Shown here: positions 47,074-57,485 of the stretch, piece after piece
How the letters are laid out: each line of letters begins with the position of its first letter
Numbering within the stretch: position 1 is the stretch's first letter
NCBI GenBank assembly: GCA_963969495.1
Contig: OZ018331.1
Span: forward strand, 153,124,684-153,188,683
Direction of reading: 5' to 3'
DNA: 64,000 nucleotides
Source of the DNA: Ceratothoa steindachneri
Taxonomy: Eukaryota; Arthropoda; Malacostraca; Isopoda; Cymothoidae
Made by a program: the position numbers and the translations under genes
Notes under the pieces: generated by a model
What the model saw: only the letters and a program-made list of their open reading frames with translations
The model's database searches: none
What the model was told of the DNA's origin: nothing

Positions 47074-48576
47074 CTAAATGACTGATGGAAATGTAAAATT
47101 GAACGCATTGAAAATATCAATATTTGGATACTGAGGATTTTCAATAACTCCCATACCAAATTTCAGCTCCAGGAAATCCCTCACATTATTTGGTGCAGCG
47201 GCTGACACACCAACAAACATGATAGTGGACAAAGGCTTGAGATAATGCTCAGGAAAATCTATATCCTGCCTGTGACCAGTATTCCAGGCTCCTCCTCTTA
47301 CCATCATTCCATCTTTAGCAATGAAAGGAAATATATCAACATGAAGGTGATTAGCGGTGCTGTAATGAACACGATAAAAATTGCCCTCTGAAGCTTTCTG
47401 CCACACAAAGCCTTTATTGTCTTCCAATGTCTGCCACCGCGAAGATTTTAACTGGGGACAACGATCCAAGTCAACGGCATAGATACCCAAGTCAACATCA
47501 TAGTCCCAAGGAATGATATCCCCGCTTCTCACTGCACCCAGCAGCGATCCTCCTTCAAGCCACCATCGCACACGACACGCATGCAACGTTTGGAAGACGT
47601 GTCGTGTTGTGGCTCGAAGGCCCTCCAAGCAGCAAGGTGGTGTCCACCTACCTTTGTACAGATAGGATGGTGTGTCATTGACCACAGTTGGGAAGCACCT
47701 TGGAGATGTCCTTGTGCATCCGTACCACTGAACACGGCGATTCGATTCTACCACTTTTTTAATACCCAGACTTGTATACAAAGATTTTATGCGTTCCTCT
47801 TCCTGACTTTGGTACTTCCACTGAAAATGGTCAGAGGAATAAAGATGTCTCCCTTCACCTAAAATGCTGCCTCTTCCCACATGTATTTTCCAGTGCCTTG
47901 CAACCCCTTGTATACTTAAACTCAGGGTAGAGGGACGAGCTAAAGGATAAGTAAGACGCGTAAGGTCACGAGTGTGCAGCAATAATGCAGCTCTGCCGCT
48001 AATACCGTCACACGCTTCACTATCGGGAGTGGGACTGATGACAAGGGTCCAAGCTTTAATATCGAGAGAGTACTGGTAACAATTAAGGGCAGGGCCTCCG
48101 ATTCCTAAAGCAACAATCTCATCATCTCCAGCCTCTAAAAGGTGAATATGATCCTTTAACTGCGATTCAGAAGAGATACGCGCTCCATCAGGCAAAAACA
48201 GGACATAATTACTAAACTGGAGAAGCTGATTAACATTAATTGGTGGCTTAAATATGTCGGGTTGTAAGACTATATGTTTGGCACCTTTGGGTAATTGTAG
48301 AGGGGGATAGATGGCATCTTCACTCACAACAAAAAGTTTGCATTTGTGGCGACATGCAGAGAGAGCAGAAAGTCCTGTTCCTAAAATGTCATTATCAAAG
48401 CTTTCAAATTCAAGAATTATGATGGCTAAATCTGACAAATCAAAATTAACAGACTGTGAAGTTTGTTTTAAATGGGAAGATTGAGAGCTTTTTGTATGTC
48501 GGAATAAAATAAATAGATACAGCATTAAACAAAAGAAGAATAATGCAACAATTTTAGTTTTTTTTAATCGAATCAT
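47074..48576 (-). CDS. FKRP: Fukutin-related protein (ribitol-5-phosphate transferase) homologue, single exon
   Basis: The CDS encodes 500 residues in one uninterrupted exon; vertebrate FKRP is about 495 and also has a single coding exon. ATG at 48574-48576 is the first Met; the open frame extends upstream without another ATG. A short basic N-terminus is followed by a membrane anchor (about residues 8-25, KIVALFFFCLMLYLFILF), as in a Golgi type II enzyme. The zinc-loop cysteines of FKRP are conserved in number and spacing: C287, C294 (GCTRTSPRC), then C315 and C316 (TPPCC). The catalytic core has WLEGGSLLGA and IIPWDYDVDLGIY, with the acidic triad at D358, D360 and D362, then NHLHVD, HRQD, FPEH and the C-terminal LELKFG and VIENPQYPN. 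FKRP adds the second ribitol-5-phosphate to the glycan of alpha-dystroglycan, after fukutin. The CHURC1-like stop codon lies only 50 bp upstream. Confidence 0.95.
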   Translation of the reverse strand: MIRLKKTKIVALFFFCLMLYLFILFRHTKSSQSSHLKQTSQSVNFDLSDLAIIILEFESFDNDILGTGLSALSACRHKCKLFVVSEDAIYPPLQLPKGAKHIVLQPDIFKPPINVNQLLQFSNYVLFLPDGARISSESQLKDHIHLLEAGDDEIVALGIGGPALNCYQYSLDIKAWTLVISPTPDSEACDGISGRAALLLHTRDLTRLTYPLARPSTLSLSIQGVARHWKIHVGRGSILGEGRHLYSSDHFQWKYQSQEEERIKSLYTSLGIKKVVESNRRVQWYGCTRTSPRCFPTVVNDTPSYLYKGRWTPPCCLEGLRATTRHVFQTLHACRVRWWLEGGSLLGAVRSGDIIPWDYDVDLGIYAVDLDRCPQLKSSRWQTLEDNKGFVWQKASEGNFYRVHYSTANHLHVDIFPFIAKDGMMVRGGAWNTGHRQDIDFPEHYLKPLSTIMFVGVSAAAPNNVRDFLELKFGMGVIENPQYPNIDIFNAFNFTFPSVI

Positions 48577-48626
48577 AACAGTGCGTTGTAAATATAAGTG
48601 ACCCAAAATTTCTGTTCCTATCACAT

Positions 48627-49026
48627 TTAATTATAGCTCAATGTGCACCTTGGATCTTCAGGAAGACAAGAGCGGGAATCTTCTGCTTCTCCACAGAGAA
48701 GGCAATTCATTTCATAATACTGAAAATTACCTTCCACCCAAAACTTGTGCTCATGCTGGGCCACAATATGATTGCATTCACAGCATTTATCTGTTGAGGA
48801 AGGAAAAACATTGTATTAAAAAAATAGAAGTTTAGAAATCTATTATTATATGCAATTTGTAAGAACAATGAGGAGATATTTCCTTACGATCATACTGAGT
48901 AGTTTCTACATCATTGTCATCAGTAAAATTTATATGGTTCTCTATTTTAAGAGAACTTTTCAGCCTGCACTCATTGCATTCCTTAAGATTCAGTAGATAT
49001 GCCCCAGTTTCAAGACAGAAAGAACC
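48627..49026 (-). CDS. CHURC1: Churchill (CHURC1) zinc-binding protein homologue, last two coding exons
   Basis: Exon 48888-49026 is preceded by the acceptor TTTTTTTAG and followed by the donor GTAAGG. Exon 48627-48790 is preceded by CTTCCTCAACAG. Joined, they give an open frame of 100 residues plus stop. It reads GSFCLETGAYLLN, KECNECRLK, TTQYDHKCCECNHIVAQHEHKF, FQYYEMNCLLCGEAEDSRS and LPEDPR. These match the Churchill family throughout, including the Cys/His zinc ligands and the CLLCG-AED signature. The first exon, about a dozen residues beginning MC, was not found; it may lie beyond the Tc1-like insertion. Churchill is a small zinc-binding protein linked to FGF-responsive gene regulation in vertebrates. 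No AATAAA separates it from the FKRP-like ATG; a weaker ATTAAA overlaps its stop codon. Confidence 0.9.
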
Positions 49027-49545
49027 CTAAAAAAATAATATGCAAAAAATTTCAACCAATAATAAGCATAAAATCTTAATGTTGCCATACAAAACTTAAA
49101 CTGGTGGTGAGTTGATAGGTTACACATAGTTATACATTAGTATCAACAGCCAGAGGCTTATACTGTTTATTCACTGATAAGAATAACAAATAACTCAGGG
49201 GTGCATGTGAGGAGGGGGGGGGATAATAATAAAAACCTCCAAACCTAGAAAAAAAGAAGAGATTTCTTATTTTATTTAAAGCAAAAAAAGTAAAGTCATA
49301 TGGGGTAAGGTGGCAAAAGAAATTATTAGACACACCTAGAAGCATTAGGAATGCATTTAGCAACTCTTCTAACAGTGGTCACATTCCACAAAGGCAGTTC
49401 TATCTAAAGGAGAGAAACAACATATATGAGCATATAAAGTATTTTAAGGAGCTAAGAAGACACAAGGCTGATATTTTTTTAATATAAACTTTCACATATA
49501 GCAGAAAGAGAATTTGGTAGCAGTTTTAACACCAATTAGCACATA
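49027..49545. other. Probable CHURC1 intron sequence, no gene recognised
   Basis: AT-rich sequence upstream of the CHURC1-like exon. It includes a G-run at about 49215. A minus-strand frame at 49130-49363 has no recognisable domain. The Tc1-like transposon begins at 49546, so the transposon probably sits in the first intron or 5' flank. Confidence 0.45.
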
Positions 49546-51141
49546 CAGTAGTGGCCATAATATAAGGGTCAGTAAAGTAAGAACGAGTATTTAAATATTT
49601 ATTATAGAAGTTTAACAAAATGTTGAGACTATATATTAATATATTATACACATATTTAGATATATCTAATATCTATTTTTCAGAAAATTTCAGGTGAATA
49701 GATTAAATATTTCGTAAGTTATGAGGAAATAAACAAACTCTTCTAAATTGCAGCAGGCAAAAGTTAAGGGTCACTTAGAAAAACAATGTAAAATGGAACA
49801 AGAACAAAAAAGAAATCCTTACTATTAATATTTTGTTAATATCCCTTTACTAGCAATGACCTGCCAACATCTGTTACCACAGGACTGAATTAATTTCTTG
49901 CAAAATGATCGGGTAATATTGTTCCGTTCGTTTTTCAATAATCCCCAGAGTTCATCCTGGTTCTTTGGATTTCTCCTTCGTGCCTCAACTCCAATAATCT
50001 TCCAAACGTTTTCTATAGGGTTGAGATCGAGACTTTGAGGTGGGCAGTCCATGAGATCAATCCCTTAGGCACTCAAAAAATCTTTGACTCTCTTTGCAGT
50101 GTGGCAGGGAGCGTTATCCTGTACCAAGTAGGAGGTTGAACTGACGAGGATCAGAGATGTGGAATGGCATGCTGTCCAAGAGTCTGCTTGTAGATTTCAG
50201 CAGTGACAGTCCCTTGGAGCGATATAAGTAGACCAGGACCAGCAGCAGAAATCACTCCCCATACCATTCAATGCCTCCTCCATATTTCACTGTCTTCTTC
50301 ACAGATGCACGAAAGGACCTTTTTGCAATATCTTCGTCAGATGTACATCCTGCCATTGGAACTAATCACATTAAACTTCGATTCATCGCTAAAATGAACC
50401 TGCGCCCACTGTTCATCTGTCCAAACAACATGTTCGTGGGTGTAACAAAGATGTGCTATTTGATTCTTCGTGGAGATCAGAGGTTTCTTTGCCGGTGCCC
50501 GAGCATGCAACTCACAACCTCGTAACCTCCGGAAACTGTTTTGCGCGATACATTGAAATCAGAGATGGAGCTGAACTCGCTAGATATCTCAGTAGCACGT
50601 TTAAACCTATCTAAACCTTCAGTGACATTTTAACCAAAATACGATCCTATCTTGGTGACATTTTACGAGGTCTACCGGTTTTGGGTTTAGCATCTGTCGA
50701 TCCTGATGACTTAAAACGAGATACAATTCGTTGCACAACACTTATAGACCTTCCTACAGTAGTTGCTATCACAGAATTTGACTTGCCCTCTTGATGAAGG
50801 CACATAATACTTTGTTTTTCATCACAGGACACCACAAGCCGCCATGTTGACAGTTGAATATTCCAATAATGTATGATCATAAGAAGTAACTGTTAGCCCA
50901 TCAAAAGTCTCCTAAACACAAATACCTCAGGCTGGTAGTTCACTTTTTCGAAGTGACCCTTAACTTTTGGCCGCTGCAATTTGTTTATTTCCTCATACCT
51001 TGCAAATTATTTAATCCATTCAATTTAAATTTTCACAAAAGATAGATATATCTAAATACGTGTATAATATATAGTCTCAACGTTTTGTTAAACTTTTAAA
51101 TATACTTGTTCTTACCAACCCTTATATTATGGCCGCTACTG
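49546..51141 (-). mobile_element. Tc1/mariner-type transposon with long terminal inverted repeats
   Basis: The left end cagtagtggccataatataa (49546) and right end ttatattatggccgctactg (ending 51141) are inverted matches. Similarity continues inward for about 200 bp, to the gttaagggtcacttmg boundary at about 49775 and 50950. TA dinucleotides flank both ends (49544-49545 and 51142-51143). The transposase is on the minus strand. The 1.6-kb length and TA duplication fit the Tc1 group. Confidence 0.9.
49825..50880 (-). pseudogene. Tc1-like transposase, broken
   Basis: The N-terminal helix-turn-helix region (50880-50650) reads KQSIMCLHQEGKSNSVIA and VVQRIVSRFKSSGST, ending in the GRPRK hook typical of Tc1 DNA-binding domains. 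The C-terminal part (50052-49825) has CPPQSLDLNPIENVWKII, which holds the last catalytic Asp region of the DDE domain, and a Tc1-like end. The middle is broken by frameshifts. It cut and pasted the element at TA sites and is not functional now. Confidence 0.85.
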
Positions 51142-51143
51142 TA

Positions 51144-51437
51144 TTTGAGATGGCTTTTATCTTTCAGTGAGGACCTATGTGGGGTCCGAAGAACATGTAT
51201 CTCCAAAATACATACAAGTTTCCCACAAATTGGAGTAGGCACTCTTCAAGGCGATTAAAACTACCTACTTCTCTCACCCCATTTCAGGCCTACCATCATT
51301 TTGTCTATGCTGAAGTTCATAAATAGTGGCGGGGTGCTATGTATTGTAGCATCGCACCACTCATGGTTGATCCCTGGTCAAGTTCCCTTGCAAATCCAAG
51401 CCATGCACATCTTCCACACACAATATCATCTACCTGA
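51144..51437. other. No gene recognised
   Basis: About 290 bp between the Tc1-like element and the hairpin element. It might contain the missing first CHURC1 exon, but no convincing MC-start exon with a donor site was seen. Confidence 0.3.
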
Positions 51438-51863
51438 ATATCTCAATAACCATTGCAGCTCAGGACATGAAATAAAAACAAATCAAAGATGAATCCTTTA
51501 TCTATAAATACTTATTCTTTGTAAAAATAGTCTTTAAGTCATTTAATCAGTCAATTATTCCTTTAAAAAAATCAATTAAAAACCATTTTTTAATTTTTTT
51601 ATTGATCTAAGAAGCAGAAAGAAAGACAAAATTTGGAGAGCAATGGCAATATTAGGTTAGCTTACAGGCTGTGCTTGACCATAAAGGAGGGCAGATTGAA
51701 CCATTCATTAAAATTTAAATTTAAATGATTTTTTTAAAGGAATAATTGACTCATTAAATGACTTTAAGACTATTTTTACAAAGAATAAGTATTTATAGAT
51801 AAAGGATTCATCTTTGATTTGTTTTTATTTCATGTCCTGAGCTGCAATGGTTATTAAGATATT
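51438..51863. mobile_element. MITE-like hairpin element with about 140-bp inverted arms
   Basis: The left arm (51438 to about 51575, aatatctcaataaccattgc onward) and right arm (about 51722-51863, ending ttattaagatatt) are near-perfect inverted copies, including the ctcaggacatgaaataaaa and gatgaatcctttatctataa blocks. The centre is about 150 bp and has no ORF. The structure fits a non-autonomous foldback or MITE element. No clear target-site duplication was found. Confidence 0.75.
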
Positions 51864-52502
51864 GCTTCTCAAAATGGGTCCAATTGTTGTTATTGTTTTT
51901 TTTTGGGGGGGAGGGCATCCTGTATATCAAACCACTTACACAGGCTATCTTTCATCCTAATGCATGCCTTACTTAGAAAATAAATACTTTTCATCATTTA
52001 GCACCTGTCATAATACTTCTGTATCTACGCAATCACAAGCTTTCTCTAGATCCATTAACCCAGCATACACTTTACATCTCTTTTACCAGGCTTTACTGGT
52101 GAGTTGCCTCAGTGCAAATACTTGATCCACACACCCCTACACCTTCCTTGTTAATCCCTCGTAATTATCATTAATGCTTTGCAAGTTCCTACACAATATT
52201 GTGTTTGGTAAATGTGGTTTACAAGCATGAAATAAGGTTCCACTAACTTTTACCGATTGGGGGGGGGGGGTCTCATAAAAAGATCATGGCAAATTTTATG
52301 AATAACACACAAATTATATTGGAACAGATGCAAGAATTAAAAAATGAAAAGGATAAATAATAGTCACACATGTCAACAATAATTGAAAATTGATAATGTG
52401 AAAGGGTAAGAAATAATATATGTAAGTTATATAGAACATAAGTTTGAGGTTGACTGATTGATTGCCATTTTAAGGTAATAAGCATAGGCTGTCTGTCTGT
52501 AC
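51864..52502. other. No gene recognised
   Basis: AT-rich sequence with a 13-G run at about 52258-52270. Nothing else is supported. Confidence 0.4.
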
Positions 52503-52634
52503 TCAGATGATATACAAAAAGAAGAAAAAACAGAAGAGAAAGAAAAAGAAAAGGGGAAAAAAGAAAGGAGAAAGAAAAAAGAAAGGCAAAGGTAAAAGCA
52601 GAAGCGGAAGAAAAAGCAAAAGTAAAAGAAAACC
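52503..52634. repeat. Purine-rich low-complexity tract (left part)
   Basis: Almost all A and G on the plus strand (gaagaaaaa-type units). It resumes at 54471-54576 on the far side of a LINE, so the LINE split one tract. Open frames of Lys/Arg through it are artefacts. Confidence 0.85.
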
Positions 52635-54470
52635 TTTTTTTTCATTTTCGGAGCAATTTGGCAACTGCCTACTTGGGCATAAGTCGCCATACACAACACA
52701 GCCTAGTATTAAAAAACAAATAACAATATGTAAATAACAAATACTAAGAGCTGCCCGTATTCCTGGCATTTAATTGGTGTGGGAAGAGCGAAACGCTGGT
52801 CTGGTGGCCCAGTCCATCCTTACAGGCTCTTTGGCGTGCTCATTCCCTGCAATTCCTACATGTCCAGGAACCCAGCACAAAATAATCTCAACATCCTCCC
52901 AGCTCACCCAAACCGCGGCATATGGATATCGTGAACCAGGGGATGCGGAGATTCCAATGCCCCGAGAGCACTCAGGGAGGTTTGAATCGCTATAAATCAT
53001 AATGCAGTCTCCGAACCGAGTACATCGCATTATCTCCCATACCGAGCAGTGTATTGCAACCAGCTCAGCTGTGAAGACAGGCGCAGGGCCTGGCTGACTT
53101 CAAACGGAGGGGACAGGACATGGAGACCGCCCCCTTCTTGGGACTTGGAGCCATCTGTATACACTGGTATGGTTCCAGCATGGCACAAAGTATGCTCCAA
53201 AAAGGTCGAACGCAATACTCCCAACGCTGTAGAAGCACTAGGAGCAGAAGCGTGGTGGCAAATAGTTAAAGGTGGTACCCTCCAAAGTGGCATCCTGGGC
53301 AGAACCCGGGGTGCCACTGGCCCGAAAGCTATACCCAGCTCTTGAAGGAGTTTCCTATCCATAAACCCAAAGGGCTTAGGATATGACTAGCATCTCTTGA
53401 TGGCATAGGCACCGTCAAGATCAGCTGCAGATGCAGTGAGAGCTGTTGGCGAATGAGGGAGGCGCTGGGCTCACAGCGACGAGGTTGGTGAAGAACTCAA
53501 CGGCCTCATCTACCGACCTAAAACCCTTGACTGAGAAATAAATCAGTCATTTCCTCAAATGCAGACTACCGTGCTCATGCTAAGCACCACCGGGGTGGGC
53601 TCTTGGGCGGCAGGAGCCCAGAAAATGATATATGAATGGGAAAGTAATTACTACCATGGAGGTCATCGCCCCCCCCCCCCTCTTTAAATTAGGCTGTGCA
53701 TCCAGAGAGCACAAAGATAGGTTGAGGCGGTTAAATGAAGCAGTGATGCGAAAACTCATCCACATTTAGGACACCTATCTCCAGCTTGTTTATCGCGTCA
53801 GCAAGGACTTGACCCCTGGTATTAATAAAGTAATCTCCCCAGAGGGGGGTATCTACCATTCAGATATCCAAATAAGCACAGGAGGGGAGACCTCCATTTT
53901 TTCCGGTGGAGCTACCCGAGGGTGGCTCCAACGCTGGTAAAGGGAAAGGGGCATGGTGACCCTATTAGTGCCATGGGATGCAAACATTCATCACCCCACA
54001 CAGTAGCCCGCTCTGCAAGGGGGTGAATACAGGGCCAGCAAAACCAGCTGCCACCATTTGAGGCCACTCCTCCAACCTAGTGAGCTGGCAGCTCCACTTT
54101 AGGCATGGCATAAAATCGATAGACTGTGAAAGGAGAGAAAGAAAGGGGATGTGAGGAAGGTGTGGGTTGGGATGAAGCAGGTTGTTAAAAATCCACCATC
54201 CGAGAACAGAGTTCAGGGGTGAGGGAGCATTGTCCCCTCCTTCCTTAGCCCCGATCCAAAATAATTAGGTGAGAGGAAGCTGGTCAGCATCTACCCTGTG
54301 AAATTAGAGGCCAAACAGAGAAAGTTGTGGGAGAGGTTGTAGGGAAAGTGAGGAATTAAGAGTAAAAACACATGCTATCAGAAAGGAGAAGAGGCTAAGC
54401 TGGATCTGGACAGGGCGCTGAGTCCCATCAACATGGCAGCTAGGAAGACAAATCAATGGAGAAAAAGGGG
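52635..54470 (-). mobile_element. Internally deleted LINE with both ends and a target-site duplication
   Basis: On the minus strand the 5' terminus CCCC at 54470 aligns base for base in length with the terminus at 2689. It is followed by the 5' UTR (to about 53960), a few ORF1 codons (about 53950-53885), part of the endonuclease (53870-53500), the RT end (53470-53390), RNase H (53362-52780) and a 3' UTR with the terminal hairpin (GGCGACTTATGCC at about 52690) and a short A-rich tail. Two large deletions have removed most of ORF1, the rest of the endonuclease and nearly all RT. A 25-bp duplication flanks it (52608-52632 and 54472-54496, one mismatch). Confidence 0.85.
52770..53870 (-). pseudogene. 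LINE ORF2 remnants (endonuclease part, RNase H)
   Basis: RNase H includes VYTDGSKSQEGGGLH (about 53165), YSDSN (about 52990) and CWVPGHVGIAGNEHAKE (about 52870), ending near 52780. The RT thumb is reduced to the DLDGAYAI block near 53410. Upstream is an endonuclease piece with LSLCSLDAQPN, then GAMTSMVVITFPF in a shifted frame (53580-53765). The order is right but joined by deletions. Confidence 0.78.
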
Positions 54471-54576
54471 AAAGAAAAAGCAAAAGTGAAAGAAAATGCA
54501 AAGGGAATGAAAAAGCAAAGGAGAGAAAAAAGCAAAGGCAAAAAGAAAAAAAGAAAAGAAGAAAGAAAGAAAAAAG
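54471..54576. repeat. Purine-rich low-complexity tract (right part)
   Basis: It continues the tract at 52503-52634 after the LINE insertion. It starts with the second copy of the 25-bp duplication (54472-54496). Confidence 0.85.
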
Positions 54577-56589
54577 TCTGCTGGCAGCCTCTCCAGTGTG
54601 ACTCCTGCGAAATGATGTCAGTGCTTTCCTTAGTGGCAATTTCGTGATTATACAGGCAGATGCCAGTGAATCTTTTGATTGTGTTGTTGTTCTTATTTTA
54701 ATTGCTCCTTAGGATTAGATGACTTCTACTCCCTCCGACCACTGGGGAGATTAAGGGAGAAAGTCTTTGATGTAGGCCCTGCCAATGTTACCACATTTAA
54801 GTGGGGGTGAGCTTTCTGTGATGGTACCTTGAGTGACCAGGTTAGAGTGGAGGGAAGCTGTTGCATGCATGATAATTTTCTACCACCCTCCTGTAATGGC
54901 AGTCCATGATAGGAAGAGAAAGTTTAATTGCAACTTAACCTCATGTGGAATACATCCAAGTGGTGTTGTCGCACTCAAGGATTTTATCCCGGTTGGGTGG
55001 TCCTGTCATATCCACTTGGAAATGATTGACCATTCTACAACTCTTTTTCTCCTTCTCTACAGGATAGCTAGAGTTTAAAAACACAGCTTTATATACCAGA
55101 GAATGGCAGCAGGAAAAGGGGTAATTTGGGCAAAACCAATCTTCCCAGTAATTGCATGTCAATGCGAATGACCCATCAAGTCCTGGTTTCTTACAACCTG
55201 CAAGTATTAAAGAGAATTGTTTATATAGGTTCCAAAGCCTCTCTTCTGGCATGACATGAAGTAGCTGGCCAAGTATTTAAGCCTAGACAAAGGTTTAAGG
55301 AGTTGTTACAGAAAGGCTTAAAATACATGTAGTAGTTGTGTATATTCGCCTTTCCTCACCCATGTAATTGCCTAATCCTTGTTTTCTTTTTTAGGATGTT
55401 GGTGAATGGAGATGTTGAGGGGCATGATGGACATCTATCATGCCCCATACTTATTTGCCTTTTTTATTTAGGAAAAATTATTTGATAGTAAATTTTAGCA
55501 AAGAAAGTGTGCCATTTGACTTTATGTGATAGCCAGAGATTAAGCACACATTATTTGACTGTTGACACTGATAGGAGTGTGCCAAAAAGAAGAGGAGCTG
55601 GTATAGTTACCAGATAAGAATTGGGTCTGTATGTGTGTATAGATGAGATTGGTGGATGAGAGTGAGGCCCCTCCAAATAAATCCCTAATAAATGGGCAAT
55701 TGTGGATAATCCAGAAAGTTATTGTACAAAGTGTATGGCCATATTTAGATAATTGTACCATTTTTGTCAAAATTTCTATACTTTATAATATTATTGGGGG
55801 TGGTATTTAGATTTTTGCTATTGGTAGTATTTTGTAAGATTAAGTTTTTAAGCAGTAGCTGCATCATTTACTTTTTGACAAGCCATGATGGTGATGCCTA
55901 TTTAAGCAGTTAAGGCAGTCTTGTAGATGCAGTTTATGGTGTGTTTACTCGGATGAACTCTGATAAGCCCTTGTGGCTTTTGTCATCCATTGAATAATGT
56001 TTACTGTGTATAAATAAAGACAAAGCAATCTCCTCTCACTCTCCCTTTGGACACCTAAATGGGCACACCCTAATATGGTAGGCAGTGTGACTGCAGGTAA
56101 GCCAGAACCTGCTGCCACAATGTTAGCCCCTTATGGGGAACATGCCAATTGTGTTAAGTGTAGAACATGCTCTGCAGTCTGTGCTAAATTCAAATAAGGC
56201 CACTAATATAGGACAACAAAGATGCTGAAAGAACATTGTTTACTTTTTTTTAACTTAATTTTTTACTTTTCTCTTCAGTTGATATAGACAAACAATACAG
56301 ACAAGTTCAAGTGTTCACTCAATAAATGTCTATATTTAAGTTAAATGATTGTCTCTCATTTATCATTAATTGCTGTATTATATCAGAGGGAGAAAGAAAA
56401 TAGCATGATATTGGTATTTTATAGGGTGTTTGGGCTAAATATGACACTTTTTAATGTCTCCTTTTTTCAGGAACATGTTGATGTATCAGTGAACAGTCAA
56501 CAGCATTGGAGGGCATACAGAGTAGAGTTTTAGTGAGAAAATGTTAGCAGACATGGAGGATGGTAGCCTTCTGAATATTGAAAAAAGAA
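54577..56589. other. No gene recognised
   Basis: Two kilobases of AT-rich sequence. Exon-like spots with strong acceptors and short following frames occur at 55062 and 56479, but neither encodes a known domain. AATAAA is present near 56015. Confidence 0.4.
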
Positions 56590-57485
56590 GTTACATGCAT
56601 CATGATGATTTGCGCTGCGTATCAAAGTGCTGATATCTTGACTGTTGCTCAATGCTCTGTTAACACTGTAAAGGCTGTAAAACATGACATGGGCAGCTAC
56701 AATGGAGACTACGAATCTGTGGCTAGCAGAAAGGAACACAGCAAGTGTTCTGACTGCATCTGCATGCTGGAATTCATTCAACAACTGCAGGACAAGGTGA
56801 TGATGGAAGACTCAAGCAAGGGAATTTAGGCTTTGGCGAAAGAGATGGGTGCTGGAGTCACCACCATTAAGCTGGTCCTGAATGAGGATCTTTTCTAGCA
56901 CTCATACAAGAGGAAATAGGGACAAATTATGACAGCCAAGGCCACAGAGAACCTCTTGACAAAGGCAAATAAACTCCTGAAAAAGCTAAAGCATCCTGTT
57001 GAGCCTGTGATAATCTTGTTCTTCTCAGATGAAAAGAACTTCTACCAGGACGCCAGTTGCATAACACCTAGAGCAACAAATGGCTGACCTTCAACCCATG
57101 CAACATTCCATGTATCATGAAGACCAAGTTCCCCCAATTATGATGGTCTTTGGGTGTGTCTACAAGAAGAGCGATGTCATGCTACCTCACTACACCTACT
57201 GCCTGGCATAAGAGAAAAATGGATGTAAAGAGGGATAAGTATAAAACCTGCATCATTATTATTTTCTATTGTTAAAAGTCTTAGGCTCAATTCAGAAGGC
57301 TATGCGGAGATGCTAGAGACAGGTTAAACCATGGCTGGAGAGGATTGCTACTGGAAGGTCATCTCCCTTGAAAAGAATAAGAAGTGGCTTGTCGGAGAAT
57401 TTCTACAACTTCACTACCCCAACTTTCTGGTTTCCTAATCACCTTGATTGTAATCCATGTACATATTACTTACTATGTGTGGGGC
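56590..57485 (+). pseudogene. Mariner-type transposase, decayed
   Basis: The frame starts IMMICAAYQSADIL and TVAQCSVNTVKAVKHDM, a mariner-like helix-turn-helix. It continues ALAKEMGAGVTTIKLVLNEDL, the second DNA-binding part, and SDEKNFYQDA, the first catalytic Asp with its usual DEK-F context. In shifted frames VKPWLERIATGR and LSENFYNFTTPTFWFPNHLD follow, matching the C-terminal block. Near 57205-57285 a foreign stretch interrupts it, and the QQD-x-AP-H segment with the second catalytic Asp is missing. At least five stops are present. No TIRs were identified. Confidence 0.75.
57189..57285 (+). repeat. Inverted duplication, left arm (inside the mariner)
   Basis: Bases from cacctactgcctggcataag through cattattattttctattgtt recur in inverted orientation at 57843-57935 with few differences. 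The arm includes both mariner coding sequence and the stretch that interrupts it. Confidence 0.75.

Noticed and set aside
48577..48624. Extension of the FKRP-like frame upstream to a GTG at 48624
   Set aside because: GTG is not a normal animal start; the first ATG (48576) gives the expected N-terminal length before the membrane anchor.
49130..49400. First exon of CHURC1
   Set aside because: No MC-start frame followed by a GT donor in the right phase was found here, so no exon was called.
52507..52737. Lys-rich frames in the purine tracts (also 54456-54647)
   Set aside because: Low-complexity AG sequence gives long Lys/Arg frames by chance; no domain.
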